Source of the DNA: Deltaproteobacteria bacterium UBA6967
Lineage (GTDB): Bacteria; SAR324; NAC60-12
Reading direction: 5' to 3'
DNA: 8,611 nt
Assembly (NCBI GenBank): GCA_002450295.1
Contig: DJYX01000157.1
Location: forward strand, 10,996-19,606
Part shown: one piece after another, positions 7,770 to 8,611 of the stretch
How the letters are laid out: the number at the start of each line of letters is the position of its first letter
Position numbering within the stretch: the first letter of the stretch is position 1
The notes under the pieces: model-generated
Databases searched by the model: none
Seen by the model: only the letters and a program-made list of their open reading frames with translations
Told to the model about the DNA's origin: nothing
Position numbers and translations under genes: made by a program

Positions 7770-7782
7770 GACTCCTAGAGTC
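7770..7782 (-). promoter_or_regulatory. Hairpin overlapping the alaS ribosome binding site
   Basis: In the alaS mRNA direction the sequence is GACTC-TAG-GAGTC, a perfect 5-bp stem with a 3-base loop ending five bases before the GTG start. The strong Shine-Dalgarno AGGAG (7776-7772) lies partly in the loop and partly in the 3' arm, so folding would limit ribosome access. Such a small stem is only marginally stable. Translational control of alaS is an inference. Confidence 0.3.
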
Positions 7783-7798
7783 AGAATCTGGGAAGGAA

Positions 7799-7820
7799 GT
7801 CCTCACAGGTCTGTGAGGAC
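7799..7820 (-). terminator. Strong hairpin between rpsD and alaS, terminator or attenuator candidate
   Basis: GTCCTCACAG and CTGTGAGGAC form a perfect 10-bp inverted repeat around a 2-base centre, 17 bases after the rpsD stop codon. In the direction of transcription it is followed by TTCCTTCCC, a pyrimidine run with only four U residues. It could be an imperfect intrinsic terminator for rpsD, a partial attenuator that lets some transcription into alaS, or an RNA processing or stability stem. The inverted repeat is certain; the role is not. Confidence 0.5.
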
Positions 7821-7836
7821 AGCTGGGATGCAAGGT

Positions 7837-8448
7837 TTAAAGAGCCATGTATTCGACAACTAGGTGATCTTCCACCTGGATTGGAATCTCTTCACGAGCC
7901 GGGATCTGAAGTAACTTTCCAGTCATCTTGGATCCATCTCTTTCGATGTAGCCAAGCTGCTGTTCTGAGAGTTCGAACCACTCTTTGTATTTCTCAATTC
8001 CCTTGCTGCGGTCACGCACAGTGATTTCGTCCCCAACGCGAACCTCCATGGAAGGCTTATTGACATTTTTGCCATTGACCATGATATGTCGATGCACGAC
8101 CATCTGACGTGCAGCTCTGAGGGTGGGCGAGAAGCCCATACGATAGACCATGTTGTCTAATCTACGCTCCAACAACTGCACCATGAATACGTTGGTTTGC
8201 TCCTTTGATTTGGAGGCGCGATCGTAATAGCGTTTCAGTTGTTTCGCGGTTACACCGTAGTAGTGCTTCAACTTTTGGGTTTCCATCAACTGCATGGCGA
8301 ATGGCGAAAGCTTGGCCCGTCGGCCTGCGCCGTGCTGTCCGGGTCTGTTCGGTCGGCGTTGAAGAGTGAGTGCAGCGCTTGGTGTTCCGATTAGATTCAC
8401 ACCGAGTGCCCGGCAGTGTTTGCGGAGAGTCTTGGTCTTAACAGTCAT
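7837..8448 (-). CDS. rpsD: 30S ribosomal protein S4
   Basis: Primary 16S rRNA-binding protein that starts assembly of the 30S body and helps form the mRNA entry site; in several bacteria it also represses its own mRNA. The 203-residue length is standard. Recognisable are RPNRPGQHG (32-40), the QLMETQKLKHYYGV segment (53-66), the RRLDNMVYRMGF signature (95-106) and the S4 RNA-binding domain (about 95-155), with ARQMVVHRHIMVNGKNVN (113-130). The N-terminus has a single cysteine (C12) instead of the zinc-binding four-cysteine knuckle, so this is a zinc-free (C-) form. The ATG at 8448 has a weak purine-rich GAAAG ribosome binding site. The next gene downstream is alaS; no rpoA, rpsK or rplQ is seen on that side, so at least the downstream half of the usual alpha-operon context is missing. 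The upstream neighbour lies outside the window. Confidence 0.97.
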   Translation of the reverse strand: MTVKTKTLRKHCRALGVNLIGTPSAALTLQRRPNRPGQHGAGRRAKLSPFAMQLMETQKLKHYYGVTAKQLKRYYDRASKSKEQTNVFMVQLLERRLDNMVYRMGFSPTLRAARQMVVHRHIMVNGKNVNKPSMEVRVGDEITVRDRSKGIEKYKEWFELSEQQLGYIERDGSKMTGKLLQIPAREEIPIQVEDHLVVEYMAL

Positions 8449-8466
8449 TTATTTCACTTTCTTTCA

Positions 8467-8542
8467 GATGGCATCTAACGGACTTTAGGAAAATTCTAGT
8501 TCAGGATTAGGTTCGTGCTGAGAGCGAACACGGGATGCCATC
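8467..8542 (-). repeat. Long-range 9-bp inverted repeat in the rpsD leader
   Basis: GATGGCATC at 8467-8475 and its exact reverse complement GATGCCATC at 8534-8542 frame 58 bases of the rpsD upstream region. In an RNA reading toward rpsD the two arms could pair. The near arm ends 18 bases before the start codon, just ahead of the purine-rich ribosome binding site. Each arm is also nearly self-complementary, so local hairpins compete with the long-range pairing. Confidence 0.4.
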
Positions 8543-8558
8543 CCGAATTATTTTCGGG
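8511..8558. repeat. Cluster of three overlapping hairpins upstream of rpsD, leader structure or REP-like element
   Basis: Three stems lie within 48 bases: GTTCG (8511-8515) with CGAAC (8525-8529), CGGGAT (8531-8536) with ATCCCG (8540-8545), and CCCGAA (8542-8547) with TTCGGG (8553-8558). The last two share CCCG at 8542-8545, so they cannot form together. The first arm, TTCGTGCTGAG, resembles from memory the palindromic repeats common between genes in many bacterial genomes. No other copy is seen in this window. Confidence 0.4.
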
Positions 8559-8611
8559 TCCTTCCGTCATTCGTGAAAAATGCACTAAACTCAATAAAAT
8601 ATTCAATTTCT

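Larger units (their letters stand above)
8449..8611. other. Non-coding region upstream of rpsD up to the window edge
   Basis: No convincing gene. Short open stretches on the minus strand end within 20 to 40 codons and look like chance. The AT-rich outer end (8574-8611) could hold a promoter for rpsD, but no well-spaced -35/-10 pair is clear; the best isolated -10-like hexamer is TAGAAT (8498-8493, minus strand) without a matching -35. The middle part is packed with inverted repeats described separately. Confidence 0.5.

Noticed and set aside
8496..8570. Minus-strand open frame of 24 codons upstream of rpsD starting MTEGPENN
   Set aside because: It reads straight through the palindromic block, lacks a ribosome binding site and has no known family; translations of intergenic repeats often look like this.
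8552..8610. Minus-strand open stretch from the window edge ending in TAA, possible tail of an upstream gene
   Set aside because: Only about 20 codons are visible and they resemble no ribosomal or other recognised C-terminus; chance openness in AT-rich DNA cannot be excluded.
1..8611. Mobile element, CRISPR, toxin-antitoxin or defence system
   Set aside because: No transposase, integrase, direct-repeat array, terminal repeats or defence domain was seen; all long frames on the coding strands belong to housekeeping or ordinary metabolic families.
8448..8611. Consensus promoter for rpsD
   Set aside because: Isolated hexamers such as TTGAGT and TAGAAT occur, but none is paired with a partner at 16-18 bases, so no site is called.

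Overview
The window looks like ordinary chromosomal DNA of a Gram-negative (diderm) bacterium of moderate GC content. A LolC/LolE-type permease implies an outer membrane with lipoproteins. S4 and alanyl-tRNA synthetase are core housekeeping genes. The lineage cannot be fixed from sequence reading alone. A marine, deltaproteobacteria-like group such as SAR324 is a low-confidence guess.

Left end (1-1062): a divergent pair. A truncated ArsR-type helix-turn-helix regulator runs off the left edge on the minus strand, and a complete classical short-chain dehydrogenase runs on the plus strand. Their start codons are only 27 bases apart, so the control sites of each gene must extend into the other. 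A perfect 12-bp palindrome lies in the regulator's first codons, and a plausible sigma-70 promoter for the regulator lies inside the dehydrogenase gene. A 44-base gap with a small hairpin separates the dehydrogenase from the convergent genes to the right.

Centre and right (1107-8448): five minus-strand genes, in transcription order rpsD (S4), alaS, lolC/E-like permease, glutamate-cysteine ligase (gshA) and glutathione synthetase. From alaS onward the gaps are 11, 21 and 3 bases, so alaS-lolC-gshA-gss is very probably one transcription unit. The 71-base gap between rpsD and alaS holds a perfect 10-bp-stem hairpin and a second small hairpin that includes the alaS ribosome binding site. The last two genes make a complete glutathione pathway: Glu + Cys to gamma-Glu-Cys, then + Gly to glutathione. 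They use the plant/proteobacterial-type (GCS2) ligase and a eukaryotic-type synthetase rather than the usual E. coli-type GshB.

Right edge (8449-8611): no convincing gene, but a dense set of overlapping inverted repeats just upstream of rpsD. They could be a structured S4 leader or a REP-like intergenic repeat.

I see no tRNA, rRNA, CRISPR array, insertion sequence, phage gene or defence system. The most interesting points are the eukaryotic-type glutathione synthetase operon and the structured non-coding DNA around rpsD and alaS.
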